A stretch of 60,263 nucleotides of DNA, from contig CAXKVV010000052.1 of the NCBI GenBank assembly GCA_964058805.1, forward strand, positions 1 through 60,263, read 5' to 3'. The notes under the pieces were generated by a model. That model did not search any database, had not been told where the DNA came from, and saw nothing but the letters and a program-made list of their open reading frames with translations. Origin of the DNA: Schoenoplectus triqueter. Taxonomy: Eukaryota; Streptophyta; Magnoliopsida; Poales; Cyperaceae. Shown here piece after piece: positions 45,564-56,971 of the stretch (positions are counted from its first letter, which is position 1; each line of letters opens with the position of its first letter). The position numbers were made by a program, and so were the translations under genes.

Positions 45564-47247
45564 GCATCTTTATAATAAAGAATGATAATGAAAGATATTA
45601 TATAATAGACTTTGTGCATTTTAGAAATGAATAAATATGCTCACATAAGGAGTGTAGAGCCACATAAGAATATTTGCACACATGATATGACATTTAGAAT
45701 GATTAGTCAAGACGAGAACATCTCGACGTAGGATGATTAAGGCCTTGATAGCAATATGAAGAAGATGCGTTGAGACAGGAACATCTTGACGTGAGAAGAT
45801 TAAGGCTTTGATAGCAACATGAGAAGATATGTCGAGACAAGAACATCTCGACACTTGATGAAGAATAATAAGATACATTGAGACAAGAACATCTTGACGT
45901 AGAATGATTAAGGCTTCGATAGCAGCATGAAAAGATATGTCGAGACAGGAACATCTTGACGCTTAATGAAGAATAACCAGAGTTGCGACGTCAACATGGA
46001 GATACATGTCGACTCTGAGGAGGAAGAACATTACGATGTCCTAGAGAGGTGACATCTTAATGACTCACTACCATGAGCAAGTAACTCATGATTGAATACG
46101 CTCACACAAGGGGTGTAGGGCAATATAATAATTTTGCACAAGTAATGCAACATATAGAATGATTAGTCGAGACAAGAACATCTTGACGCTCGCTGAAGAA
46201 TGGCCAAAGCTACGACATCAGCATGGAGAGATATGTCGACTTTGAAGAAGAAGAACATTACGATGTCCGAGCGAAGTGACATCTTAATGACTCGGTGTCA
46301 TGAACAAGTAATTCATGACCATTTGAGCTAGCAAGACTGAACTTATCCGTCGATAAGTTTGTCTCCTGGTTCATTTTCCGAGACTGTGAGATTGAATCGT
46401 TCTGTAGGTAGATTCATCCACAAAACAGTGAATGTGAACCGTTCTGTAGGTAGGTTCCTTCACTAACACATGCCTCAATGTTGAACTGGCTCAGCGCTTC
46501 AAGTTTGACATTGTGTGCAATTGTGTTTCCTAGGTTTATGAATCGGCTTAGTGCTTCGAATTCATGATCTAGAAGATCGGTGAGAAGAAACACGTGGGCC
46601 ATATCCACCCTTCTCCTGATTCACCAACCTCAAGATCAACCGGCTCAGCGCTTCGAGTTGTATTTTGTGTGATTGGTTGTTGACTAGTTAAGATTGAACC
46701 GGTCTGTTTGTAGGTTTATCTTCTAGATCAACGGAGGTCGAGTCGTTCTGTATGTAGACTCACCTCGAGCCCCTCTAAAGAGATTAACCTGGTCTGTAGG
46801 TAAGGTTACATCTCGAGGTGGCATAGACTGAACCGATCTGTTTGTAGGTTCGTCTTCCATAGGACAAAACCGATCTGTTTGTAGGTTTGTCTTCCATAGA
46901 TTGAACCGATCTGTTTGTAGGTTCATCTTCCGTAGACCCCTTTTATAAACCTAGACGACCACTTGACCATCTTTTAACTATACTATTTGCTTCTCTCTTT
47001 CAAAGATCCAGAGGTGCCTCGAGGTTAGTAGCCCAGGGTAATTAACGGTGGGGGCTTGCGCCCACCGGAATCTACAAGAACTCACAATCACTAAAAAAAA
47101 ACCCCCTGAATGTGCATCCAAATATCTCTAAACGGCGGAATTGGCCGACACCCAGCAGATGCACGCTCGGGAGGGATCTCCGTGTCCTTCTTCCGCAAAA
47201 CCCATCGCCCGGCGGCGGTGCGGCGGCGCGCGAAAAAGGGTCGCACA
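40832..47247 (+). repeat. 3' LTR (6,416 bp)
   Basis: It matches the 5' LTR base for base except at the seven substitutions and three 1-bp indels listed for the element (right-copy substitution positions 40875, 43479, 45422, 45591, 45806, 47052, 47142). It carries the same TATA candidates, AT-rich tract and stem-loop arrays (45706-46187 and 46393-46928). It ends TCGCACA before AGACC. Confidence 0.95.
46393..46928 (+). repeat. Stem-loop array A/B, copy in the 3' LTR
   Basis: Same eleven hairpins as at 28783-29318, offset by 17,610 bases, with no difference seen. Confidence 0.75.
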
Positions 47248-47252
47248 AGACC
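47248..47252. repeat. Target site duplication AGACC, right copy
   Basis: It follows the terminal CA of the 3' LTR and matches 23217-23221. The pre-insertion site read GGGAGACCTTAAAG. Confidence 0.95.
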
Positions 47253-47671
47253 TTAAAGTGCTTCCCGAAACAAATATACATTTTGCTTTAATTTTAAATT
47301 TTATATATCAAAAATTTGAAATATCAATCTAATTAGTCCATAATAATCTAGATATTGAAAACTTATTGAATATCAAAAATTACTATTTTAGGAGCTTTGT
47401 AACTATTTTTTTTAATTTTTGAAAGATGATATTTTTTAGGTGGACCTATCATTATTTTATTATTATTTTGGGGCATTTTTAAAAATTCAAAAAATTATTA
47501 TAAAGCTCCAAATATAATTAAATTTGGTATTCCATAAAATTTGAATATGTAGTTTATGTTGGGTGAATTAGATTGGAAATTTGAACTTCTATCTTGTCAA
47601 AATTTTTTAGGCCGAAGCAAAATGCTTCTTTGATTCGTGAAGCACCATAAGTTCTCCCCTACTGTTATTAA
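47253..47671. other. Intergenic DNA, continuation of the site left of the LTR element
   Basis: AT-rich sequence with no recognised gene. It is contiguous with 23216 once the retrotransposon is removed. Confidence 0.6.
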
Positions 47672-48411
47672 TCTATATCTATATCTATATTATAAATAGC
47701 GTATGTATTAGAGACGTCTATTGATGTTATCAGATGTAATGACCAAAATATCTATATTCAATTTATGATTGAGATTGATTAATTTTATAAAAGTGACGAT
47801 TCAGATTTTAATCAAACTCATTTTTTCTCTCCATTTCATTTGCTATTTTTTACCATGCATGTATAAGAGGTGTAAAAAAAGGTGTATATTAAATACATAT
47901 AATATCAACTATTATTAACTTTTATTATAAAAAACTACACACTATATAATCTTACTCAGAAAAATATATATTATATTTTATACATCATATTTATTAAATA
48001 ATGAATTAATTTTATTTAAAAATTTAAAAGTCTTTATAATTGATTTAGATATAAATTATACATATGTAAAATCTATTAGTTTTATAACAAAATTAACAAT
48101 AAATTTAATTATTTTATACAAGAAGTTGTATATCAAATAATTAAATACCAACTATTATTAAATTTTATTGGAAAAGAAAAAGGAAACTGCATATTGTACG
48201 ATCTTATTCAGAAAAAAATTATTATACATTGTATATTATTTTTTAGTAAATAATAAATTAATTTTATTTAAAAATTTAAGAATGTTTATAATTTATTTAA
48301 ATATAAATTATAATTGAGTAAAATATATAATTTAATTACAATAAAATTTGTATTAATTATAAATATTTCTAAAATTAAAAGGGTCCGCACAACGAGCGGG
48401 TTTCATGCTAG
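47672..48411 (+). mobile_element. Non-autonomous Helitron (~740 bp)
   Basis: The 5' end reads A/TCTATATCTATATCTATAT. The 3' end has the hairpin CCGC-ACAACGA-GCGG followed 8 bases later by CTAG/T. TC...CTAG ends between A and T with a GC hairpin just inside are the Helitron hallmarks. No RepHel protein. The interior has two diverged copies of a ~235-bp AT-rich unit (about 47888-48120 and 48125-48345), common in small Helitrons. Confidence 0.75.
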
Positions 48412-49681
48412 TTAATAATAAATTATTTTACTGAACGTTCATAAATAATTTTCAATGATTTATCTATATCATTATAAACGTTTTATTTTGTAATTCTGCA
48501 TGCCTTGTTTACATAAATAAATAAATAACACAGGGATGATCATAAAATGAGGACCAGAGAAAATTGTTCGTCCCAAAATAGGTCTCTAACTGGTCCCTTT
48601 AATAGAGTTGCCACCAATACGGTCTCTATAACAAACAATAAGTTATTGTTTCAGTTGAGATATCAAAGATAATAATGAATAAATTAATAGCTCAACTTCA
48701 ACCTTGCCATATTGTTAAATTAATTATTATATAATCAAAGAGGCTTCTTTAAAATACTTTTGCATATATCATGGAGAACTATGAAAGTCAGAATATTGGT
48801 TGTCGGTGTCTCATGAGGAGCATATTGAGTTGCAAATAGGCACACCGTTTTTCCTATCTATAATCGTCCATGACAGAAGACTTGGGTATTAATCTGACCG
48901 TACCACTAATATACTGGCCAAAATCGTCCAATATTGCGCTGCCAGAGAGGACCAAAATTTGAATGGTAAAAGTAAACTACATATGGATGTGGTAATTTGG
49001 CATATCGAGTCGGTTTGATTTTTTGAAAGAAATCGGGTTAGGATTAGGATTGGATCAAGACCAATTCGAATTAGATTAATTTATATATTGAATTTTTAGA
49101 TTTTAGATTAATTTTGATTGGATTGTATGTCATTTGATTTTAAATTAGAACAGGTTCGAATCAGATTAGATTGAGTTTGAGTCAGTTTGATTTTTTTTTT
49201 AAATCAAATCGACTTAGTTTCAGATCCGTTGGAGTCAAATATATTTTTCAACTGGTCGGATCAGATTTTGCGAAATCTAAATCTACACAACATTTCTTGT
49301 GATTTTTTTTCAATTAATCAATGAAGTATATAGTGAGCTAAAAGCCAAAAAACAATGGTCAGATACAATAATATAAATGACTTCTTGAGATGCTTTTAAC
49401 GAGATTTATATTTACAAACAAATATCATAAAACGATAAGGCATAATAACCTAATTAAGAATTTCGTAGTGCCAAAGTTTGCTCATCATCATTCAAGTGTC
49501 AGGATCCATCATTTCTAGTTGTAAAGGTCGCTCAATTAATCTCAATTCAGAATTCATACCAACCAAAAAACGCCAAATGAACAAATATCTAGCAATCATA
49601 ATAACATAATTGAAGGAGATATGTTTGACTTTAAGATATCTTAAGGTATTGAAAAGAATTAGGCTAGCTACTACACATAGT
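48412..49681. other. Intergenic DNA without recognised gene
   Basis: Mostly AT-rich single-copy-looking sequence. 49000-49270 has repeated CGGTTTGATT and GATCAGATT-type words that look like degraded hAT-derived repeat DNA, but no ends were found. Confidence 0.5.
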
Positions 49682-50036
49682 TAATAATTAAATTTATTAT
49701 GGACTAAAAAATATAGTTAAATTATCTTTAAATAATGATTTATGAGTCTTAAAAAAATGATGAGATATATATTTTTTTTTCTATTTTTTAGATTTTTTAA
49801 GTATTCAATTTTAGATTTTTTAAGTATTGGTTTTGGATTTTTAAAAATAACCTAGATAATATATATTATTCTATTATTATTATTGAATCATCTTAAATAA
49901 TCCAAAACTAATACTTAAAAATTCAAAAAATAGAAATTTTTTATATTCCAATATTTTAATATAAAGAATTTATTGATATCCATAAATCAAAATTTAAAAA
50001 TAATTTTTTTAATCCATAACAAATTTAATCATATAC
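49682..50036. mobile_element. MITE with inverted repeats
   Basis: The left arm TTAAATTTATTATGGACTAA continuing into TAAATAATGATTTATGAGTC pairs with the right arm CATAAATCAAAATTTAAA to AATCCATAACAAATTTAA. Inner arms TTAAGTATTGGTTTTGGATT and AATCCAAAACTAATACTTAA also pair. No coding capacity. Class not determined. Confidence 0.6.
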
Positions 50037-50168
50037 TAACTCGATTGAAAATCTCGTGTGTATGCTCCTAGATTGTTTTTTGCGTAAAAATATATTTTAT
50101 CCAGAAACACGCCCAATATACAGGATTGTCTTAGCCCATAGCCAGATAACAGGCTTGTTATTCCATTA

Positions 50169-50344
50169 GCGTCCGTTTGGCAAATCAAGGAATAGATTTT
50201 GGAGAGTGGTAATTTTGGAAGAGTGATAGAATAATGTTTTTTTGGAAGAGTGGTATTCTTGACTATTCGGAAGAGTGAAAATATCGTTTGACAGTTGTTA
50301 CTCAGAATAAAATATGAATAATTATGATACTAATAATGATGATG

Positions 50345-50376
<32 letters not shown>

Positions 50377-51456
50377 GTAATAAAAATAATCATAATATAT
50401 AATAATATTATAATAGTAATATAATAAAAATATAAATATAATCATAATATAGTAATATAATAATAATAAATTATAATTACAATGATAATTATAATAATAT
50501 AATAATAAGTAATCATAATATAATAATCATAATCATAATCATGATAATAATAATTATAGTCATAATCATTATAATATAACCATAATCATAATCATAATAA
50601 TATAATAATAAAAATATAATCATAATCATAAAAATAATTAAAAATAATTATAACTATAAGAATATAATAATAAATTAATCATAAATAAAATCAACATATA
50701 ATAATATAATACAACATTATAAAATAATAATAAAGTAATAAAAAATAATCATAATAAATATTAATATTATAATAGTAATATAATAAAAATATAAACATAA
50801 TCATAATATAGTAATATAATAATAAAAAAAATATATAATTACAATCATAAGTATAATAATATAATAATTATAAATAATTATAATTTTAATAATATAATCA
50901 TAATATAATAATCATAATCATAATCATGATAATAATAATTATAGTCATAATCATAATAATATAACCATAATCATAATAATAATAATAAAATAATAAAATA
51001 ATTATATTTATATTCATAATATAATAATATAATATTAAAATTATATTTCTAATAATAAATAATAATATAATAATACTAATGGTAACGATAATATAATAAC
51101 AATAATGGTAATAATAATTTAATAATAATAATAATATAATGATAATAATAATAATAAATAATAATCATAATATTTTTATAATAATAAATTATAATAATAA
51201 ATATAATAATATAATATAATAATACTAAATCTTAATCTTAATCATAATCATAATATAATAATATAATACATCATCATCAAATAATAATCGCTATTCCGAC
51301 GAGAGCTAATATGATATTCCACCTATAAGTTGGTATATCAGATTTGCACTATTCCGCACTCTTCTACTTAGTCTAAATTTCGTTTAACAAATTAATTCGT
51401 CGAAATAACTATTTTATTCCAACTTTTTGCTATTCCATTTATTGTCAAACACTACC
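50169..51456. mobile_element. PIF/Harbinger-like element swollen by AT microsatellite
   Basis: TTA flanks both ends (50166-50168 and 51457-51459). The terminal sequences GCGTCCGTTTGGCAA and (complement) GGTAGTGTTTGACAA and the subterminal GGAATAG match imperfectly. GTTTGG-type termini and a TTA duplication fit Tourist/Harbinger MITEs. About 1 kb of the interior is AATAAT/ATCATA low-complexity repeat, including a ~390-bp-period duplication (50344-50640 versus 50735-51000). Confidence 0.6.
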
Positions 51457-51459
51457 TTA

Positions 51460-52773
51460 GCGAATACGTAATAGTAGTAGGCCATTATTTTCTTTGTTCC
51501 CTATATTTAGGCCCATTTAGGGCCTATTTGTTTTCCAACCTCACTCTTTTCCCCCTTGAAAGCACGGAATGGTATTTCCTGGCAGGATTTTCTGCTGAGA
51601 CAGTCTGAGGATTTTGCTCTGGTATACCATTTTTTACTAAAAAAAAATTAGAATTGTTTGATTCACCAAGGTTAATATCAAAAAACGTGAAATATTCTGC
51701 TTTTTATGTAGTACATTTAAAAAATTAGATTTTCATAATTAAACCTAGATCCATGAGAATTTTTATTGGGTCCAGTCTATATTTCTTTATGAATTGAAAA
51801 CTGTCAAATGATTTATTTTCCTTAATAGTAAGCTTTCTAAATCAAATTGACCATTCTATTAGTATAACAAAACGTAATACAAAGTAACAATTTTCTTCAT
51901 AGTTAAGATATGATGAAAAACTGACAAAAAAATTAATATTGCTCATAAAAAAACTGACAAAAAATATAATATTGCTCTTAGAAAAAGCATTTCAATGAAA
52001 GCAAGTGTGAATAAGCAAGCGACCATAATTTCTTTTGTTTTCTGAAAAGACATTCTGATGAAAAAGTTTGTGAGACAGCTGAATGATTCAATCAGTGAAC
52101 TTAGACATCCAATTTTCAGTTTTTTTTTCCTTTTGTTGCTTGTCAGAAATCACCATAGGCTTTTTATTAGTTTATACTTTATTGTTGGCTCCAATAACCT
52201 TTCACACATCAATATGATAACATGCTTGAAGGAAAAATAAATTGAGGTCTGATGAAAAGACCGTGATCGATTTTAGAAGAATGAACACATTCTTAGCATT
52301 TATAGGCAACATATTCTTTCCAGCTTTATATTAAAATTTATGCCTTTTAACAAAGTGATATTCGAAACATCATGATGGTATGTATAAATTGGGAGGTCCA
52401 GAGATAATATCAGAGTAAACCATTTGTCTTGAATAATTTTCACCATCCCAAAACTCAATGTCTTCAAATAACAATATTACTAAGAATTATTAAGCCGATT
52501 GTCAGCGCCTTTACCATTTCTTTACTGGTACGATACAGGCATCAGTTTTCTGTATCAAATGTGCAATTAATATTTTAAATTTCTATAACAGTAGAGGGAA
52601 TATTTATCTCGACTTCTCTATTTTCTTTTGGTTTGGCCTTTGCCAAAGCTACTTGTGGTCCTGGTTAACTAAAACACAATAAACATAAAGAAAAAAGTTC
52701 ATCTTTCTTTTTCTTTTCTTTTTTTCCTTTCTTCTGGTAACTAAGTTCCTCTTTCTGATTCATTAAATAACAG
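51460..52773. other. AT-rich intergenic DNA upstream of the annexin-like remnant
   Basis: No gene is seen. TTTAGGGCCTATTTGTTTTCC near 51517 looks like another Harbinger-type terminus but has no partner. The 60-codon open frame at 52058 is not recognisable. Confidence 0.5.
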
Positions 52774-53330
52774 GAAATTCTACATCAAGAGATGCAAGAG
52801 CAATTGTAGATATATTCACACAGAGGAATTTACAAGAACTAAAGAGCCTACTATGACATCTACAATCAAGATTTTCTTCACTTTCTCTTGCAATGTAACA
52901 CCATATTTTCCGTAAGTGAAACCAAAGAACTCAACTACATGTCTGGCTAATGATTTCAATATTTTTTTGCTTCCTCTAGTTTCCCTTTTGGATTATAGGT
53001 ATAGTACCCTTCATTGTTAAAAAAAACTTACCAGTTAAAACTTGCCTGTTAGATTATAGGTATAGTACCCTTCATTTCAATGTGTTCAATTTTCTCTTCA
53101 GAAATTTTGTTCTTATATTTATTTGCAAAATTGAATGCAGAGGTTGGCTTATCTTAGAGCAATGGAACCGTTGAATCGAGACACTGATCTTATAAGAGAA
53201 GCTCTGAATAGTGGCACTCCAAACATCAATACAGTAATTGAAATAATATGCACTAGACCTTCATCACGGATTGTTTCACTGAAATATCTCGTTATTTTAG
53301 CTACATTTTTGACCAAATTTTGTACCAAAA
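52774..53330 (+). pseudogene. Annexin-like gene remnant (two exon relics)
   Basis: After an AACAG acceptor at 52773, one frame reads RDARAIVDIFTQRNLQELKS; after a 1-base shift near 52850 it continues YYDIYNQDFLHFLLQ up to a GTAAGT donor at 52911. A second block follows the acceptor ATGCAG at 53136 and reads RLAYLRAMEPLNRDTDLIRE, then EIICTRPSSRI and a KYL..LATF..KF tail. These match the annexin repeat pattern (DE-x-AI-x-IL..RN..Q, Y...Y..DL, W/M-x-P..RDA, EI(I/L)CTR). Annexins are Ca2+-dependent membrane-binding proteins of about 315 aa with four repeats; only part of about one repeat is left. The frameshift and missing exons make it a pseudogene. Confidence 0.6.
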
Positions 53331-53454
53331 CTTATGTCCAAAACTGTAAAATCATATTTATTTCATTGAATATCTGTAGAATGTGGTACTGCTGCAAGTT
53401 TATTCTTATTTTGCAGGAATCAGGTGAAATCGAGGAAGAATATGGAATTTAGAA

Positions 53455-53590
53455 GTATCTACACGGTCCGTGTACCATCTCACACGGACCGCACAATCTC
53501 AACTCGACCGCCTATACGACCACAGACACGACCGTGTAAACACGCAAGCACACGGTCCGTGTGGAACCTTACACGGACTGTGTCAGACGG
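53455..53590. repeat. Cluster of ACACGGTCCGTGT palindromes
   Basis: ACACGGTCCGTGT occurs at about 53461 and 53551. The variants ACACGGACC (53483), ACGACCGTGT (53528) and ACACGGACTGTGT (53572) lie between and after. Such ACGG..CCGT clusters occur in some plant retroelements; the parent element is not identified. Confidence 0.55.
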
Positions 53591-53639
53591 TGCTGGAAAC
53601 AGTTTCTGAAATTAGAAAGAAGTTTTATTGATGAAAGGT

Positions 53640-53985
53640 CGGCCCAAAAAGGATATAAAGAGGATTTCTCCGTCCAGAGAGGCAATCTATCACAGAGAGA
53701 GTTTTTTTTAGGGTTTGGACTTGACGGCTAAGCTTGGAGACGAAGTTGAGAAGCGAAAGACGCAAATTTCTTCACGGATCTTCTTCGTTCTTCGAGTTTT
53801 GTGATGGATATCTCTTTTATCCTTTATTTTATCTATTTTAGAACCATGTTTGAGTAGATTTCTTAGTTTCTAGGGCTATGATGTAATCGAATGTTTTGTT
53901 TTGCATGTTAGCTATTGGATTTTTGTATTGAAATTCGTGTTTGCTTGATTGAGTTCTAATTTTAATTGCTTAGAGTAAATTATTT
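53640..53985 (+). promoter_or_regulatory. Promoter/leader-like or LTR-end segment (unassigned)
   Basis: GATATAAAGAGG (about 53650) is followed by CACAGAGAGAG, TAGGGTTTGG, TTCTTCGTTCTTCG and later TTTCTAGGGCTATGATGTAA. This texture is typical of the R/U5 part of plant LTRs or of an expressed 5' leader. No matching second LTR is present. It borders the satellite array directly. Confidence 0.35.
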
Positions 53986-54067
53986 GATTCTTACTGGTTT
54001 GCCAATAGGTGCATGGCCACATCTATAGAATATTTGATTCTTACTGGTTTGCCAAATTAGCGTCATA

Positions 54068-56971
54068 GAATATTCATATCAAAGTTTTAATTAGATCATC
54101 TTATAATTGGTATAATTATGAGTAATTATATTAATTTTCATGAAATCATATGTAGTTTTGCGGGAAAAAAATTGAAAAACTTAATCAACTAGTTTAAACT
54201 GTTGTTTTTTTAATGCATCTTACTTAGATTTTGTGCAAACTATGTGTCGTACAATATTCATCTCGGAGTATTAATTGGATAATCTTCTAATAGGAACAAT
54301 TAGGAGTAAGTATATAAATTTTCACAAAATTATAAGTAGTTATGGAACAATAAATTTTCAAAAACTCAAACAACTTGTTTAAACAGTAGTTTCAGATGTA
54401 TCTTCTTTATGTTTTATGAAATATTACTGTTATAGGATATTCATATTGGAGTGTTTCTTGGATAATTATATAATAGGCATAATTAGTAGTAATTATATTA
54501 ATTTGCGTGAAATTATATATAGTTATGCAGCCAAAATTTTTAAAAAACTAAAACAACTTGTTTAAACAGCTATTTTTAATGCATCTTACATATTTTTAGG
54601 CAAAAATCGTGTCGTAGAATGGCCATATTGAAGTGTTCATTGGATAATCTTCTAATAGGCATAACTAGGAGTAATTATATTAATTTTCACGAAATTTTGT
54701 GCCGTTATGAGGCAATAAATGTTAAAAATCTTAAATAATTTGTTTAAACAGCAATTTCTAATGTATCTTACTTATGTCTTATGAAAAATTAGTGTCCTCT
54801 AATATTTATATTGAAGTGCTAATTTGACAATCTTATAACAGACATAGTTAGGAGTAATTATATTAATTTGCTCGAAATTAGGTGTACTTCTGAAGCAAAA
54901 AAATATTGAAAATCTTAAACAACGGTTTCTAATGTATCTTACTTATATTTATGCAAAATTAGCGTCGTAGAATATTCATATCTAGGTTTTAATTAGTCAA
55001 TCATATAATAGGCATAATTAGAAGTAATTATATTAATTTTCATGAAATTATATGTTGTTATGCGGCCAACAAATTTCAAAAACTCAAACAACTTATTTAA
55101 ACAACCGTTTTTAGTGCATCTTAAATATGTTTTGTGCAAACTTTGTATCGTACAATGTTCATATCGAGGTGTTAATTGGATAATATTCTAATAGGTATGT
55201 TTAGGAGTAATTATATTAATTTTGACGAAATTATGTTTAGTTATGAGTAAAAATGTTAAAAATCTTAAACGACTTTGTTTAAACAGCAGTTTCTAATATA
55301 TCGTACTTATGTTTTATGAAAAATTAGTGTCGTAAGATATTCATATCGAAGTGCTAATTGGACAATCTTATAATACGCATAATTAGGAGTAATTATATTA
55401 ATTTGCATGAAGTTATGTGCACTTATGCGGCCAAAAATTTTGAAAAACACAAACAACTTATTTAAACAGCTGTTTTTAATGCATCCTATTTACATCTTAT
55501 GTAAAATTAGTGTCGTAGAATATTCATATCGAAGTGTTATTTGGCTAACATTTTAATAGGTATAATTAGGAGTAATTATATTAATTTTTAGGAAATTATA
55601 TGTAGTTATGAGGCCAAAAAGGTTGAATAACTTAACTTTCTTAAATAGCAGTTTCTAATGCATCTTACTTATGTTTTGAGGAAAAATAGTGCCATAAAAT
55701 ATTCTTTTTGAAGCGTTAAATGAACAATCTTATAATAGGAATAAATATGAGTAATTATATTAATTTGCACCAAATGATGTGTAGTTATGCGGCCAAAAAA
55801 TTTTCATAAAGCCAAACAACTTGTTTAAACAGTAGTTTTTAACGCATCTTACTTATGTTTTGTGCAATATTAGCGTCATAGAATATTCATATCAAAGTTT
55901 TAATTGGATAACCTTATAATAGACGTAATTAGTAGTAGTTATATTCATTTTTACGAAATTATGTGTAGTTATGAGGAAAAAAATATTTAAACCTTAAACA
56001 ACTTTTTTAAATAGCAGTTTCTAATGCATCTTACTTATGTTTTGAGAAAAAATAGTATCGTAGTATATTCATATCAAAGTGTTAATTGAAAAATCTTATA
56101 AAAGACATAACTAGGAGTGATTATATTAAATTATACGAAATTATGTGCAGTTATGCGGCCAAAAAAATTGGATAGATAAAGCAACTTATTTAAACAGCGA
56201 CTTTTAATGCATCATACTTATGTTTTGTGCGAAATTAGTGTTGTAAAATGTTCTTATCGAAGTTTTAATTGGAAAATCTTGAAATAGGCATATTTAGGAG
56301 TAATTATATTAATTTGTAAGAAATTATGTGTAGCTGTGCAGTCAAAAAATTTGAAAAACTCAAATAACTTGTATAAACAGCTGTTTTTAATGCATCTTAC
56401 TTGTGTTTTATGCAAAATTAGTATCGTAGAATATTCATATCGAAGTTTTAATTAGAATATCTTATAATAGGCATACTTAGGAGTAATTATATTAACTTAT
56501 ATGAAATTATGTGTAATTATGCGGCCAAGAATTAAAAAAAAACTGTTTAAACAACTGTTTTTAAAGCGCCCTACTTATGTTTTGTGCTGAATTAGTGTTC
56601 TAGAATGTTCATATTGAAGTGTTAATTAGATAATCTTTTAGTAGACATAATTTGGAGTGGTTATATTAATTTTCACTAAATTATGTGTAGTTATGGGGCC
56701 AAAAATGTTGAAATACTCAAATAAGTTTTTTAAATAGCTGTTTCTAATGCATCTTACTTATGTTTTGAAAGAAAAAATGGTGTCGTAGAATATTCCTATC
56801 GAAGTGTTAATTCGACAATCTTATAATTGGCATAATTAGGAGTAATTATACTAATTTGCACGAAATTATGGATATTTATGGGGCCAAAAAAATTAAAAAA
56901 AATCAAAAAACTTGTTTAAACGACAGTTTTTAATGCATCTTACTTATGTTTTGTGCCAAATTAGCATCACA
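54068..56971. repeat. Higher-order repeat unit 1 (16 monomers, 2,904 bp)
   Basis: Monomer anchors near 54068, 54252, 54438, 54618, 54797, 54970, 55153, 55336, 55518, 55697, 55881, 56063, 56247, 56430, 56603 and 56789. Private variants mark order: monomer 1 has CAATCAACTAGTTTAAACTG, monomer 3 TATAGGATATTCATATTGG, monomer 5 GTGTCCTCT with CTTCTGAAGC, monomer 10 GTGCCATAAAATATTC. Confidence 0.88.

Larger units (their letters stand above)
23222..47247 (+). mobile_element. Complete 24.0-kb Tat-type Ty3/gypsy LTR retrotransposon
   Basis: Two near-identical LTRs (6,417 and 6,416 bp, TG..CA) enclose 11.2 kb. After the 5' LTR come a primer binding site, one 3,041-residue gag-pol ORF, a 2-kb noncoding 3' region and the 3' LTR. 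The domain order protease, RT, RNase H, second archaeal-type RNase H, integrase, with no chromodomain, is that of the Tat lineage (which includes Ogre-type giants). By eye the LTRs differ at seven sites, all transitions (23265, 25869, 27812, 27981, 28196, 29442, 29533 in the left copy), plus three 1-bp indels. That is about 0.1 percent, so insertion was very recent. Nothing in the ORF is visibly broken, so the element may be active. Confidence 0.95.

Noticed and set aside
23222..47247. The two 6.4-kb copies as an assembly duplication
   Set aside because: TG..CA ends, the AGACC duplication on both flanks and a primer binding site after the first copy prove LTR structure.
51517..51660. GGGCCTATTTGTTTTCC as the end of another Harbinger-type MITE
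   Set aside because: No partner inverted repeat or second TTA edge was found downstream.
53424..53609. 61-codon open frame over the ACGGTCCGTGT motifs
   Set aside because: Open only because of the GC-rich palindromic repeats; no protein motif.
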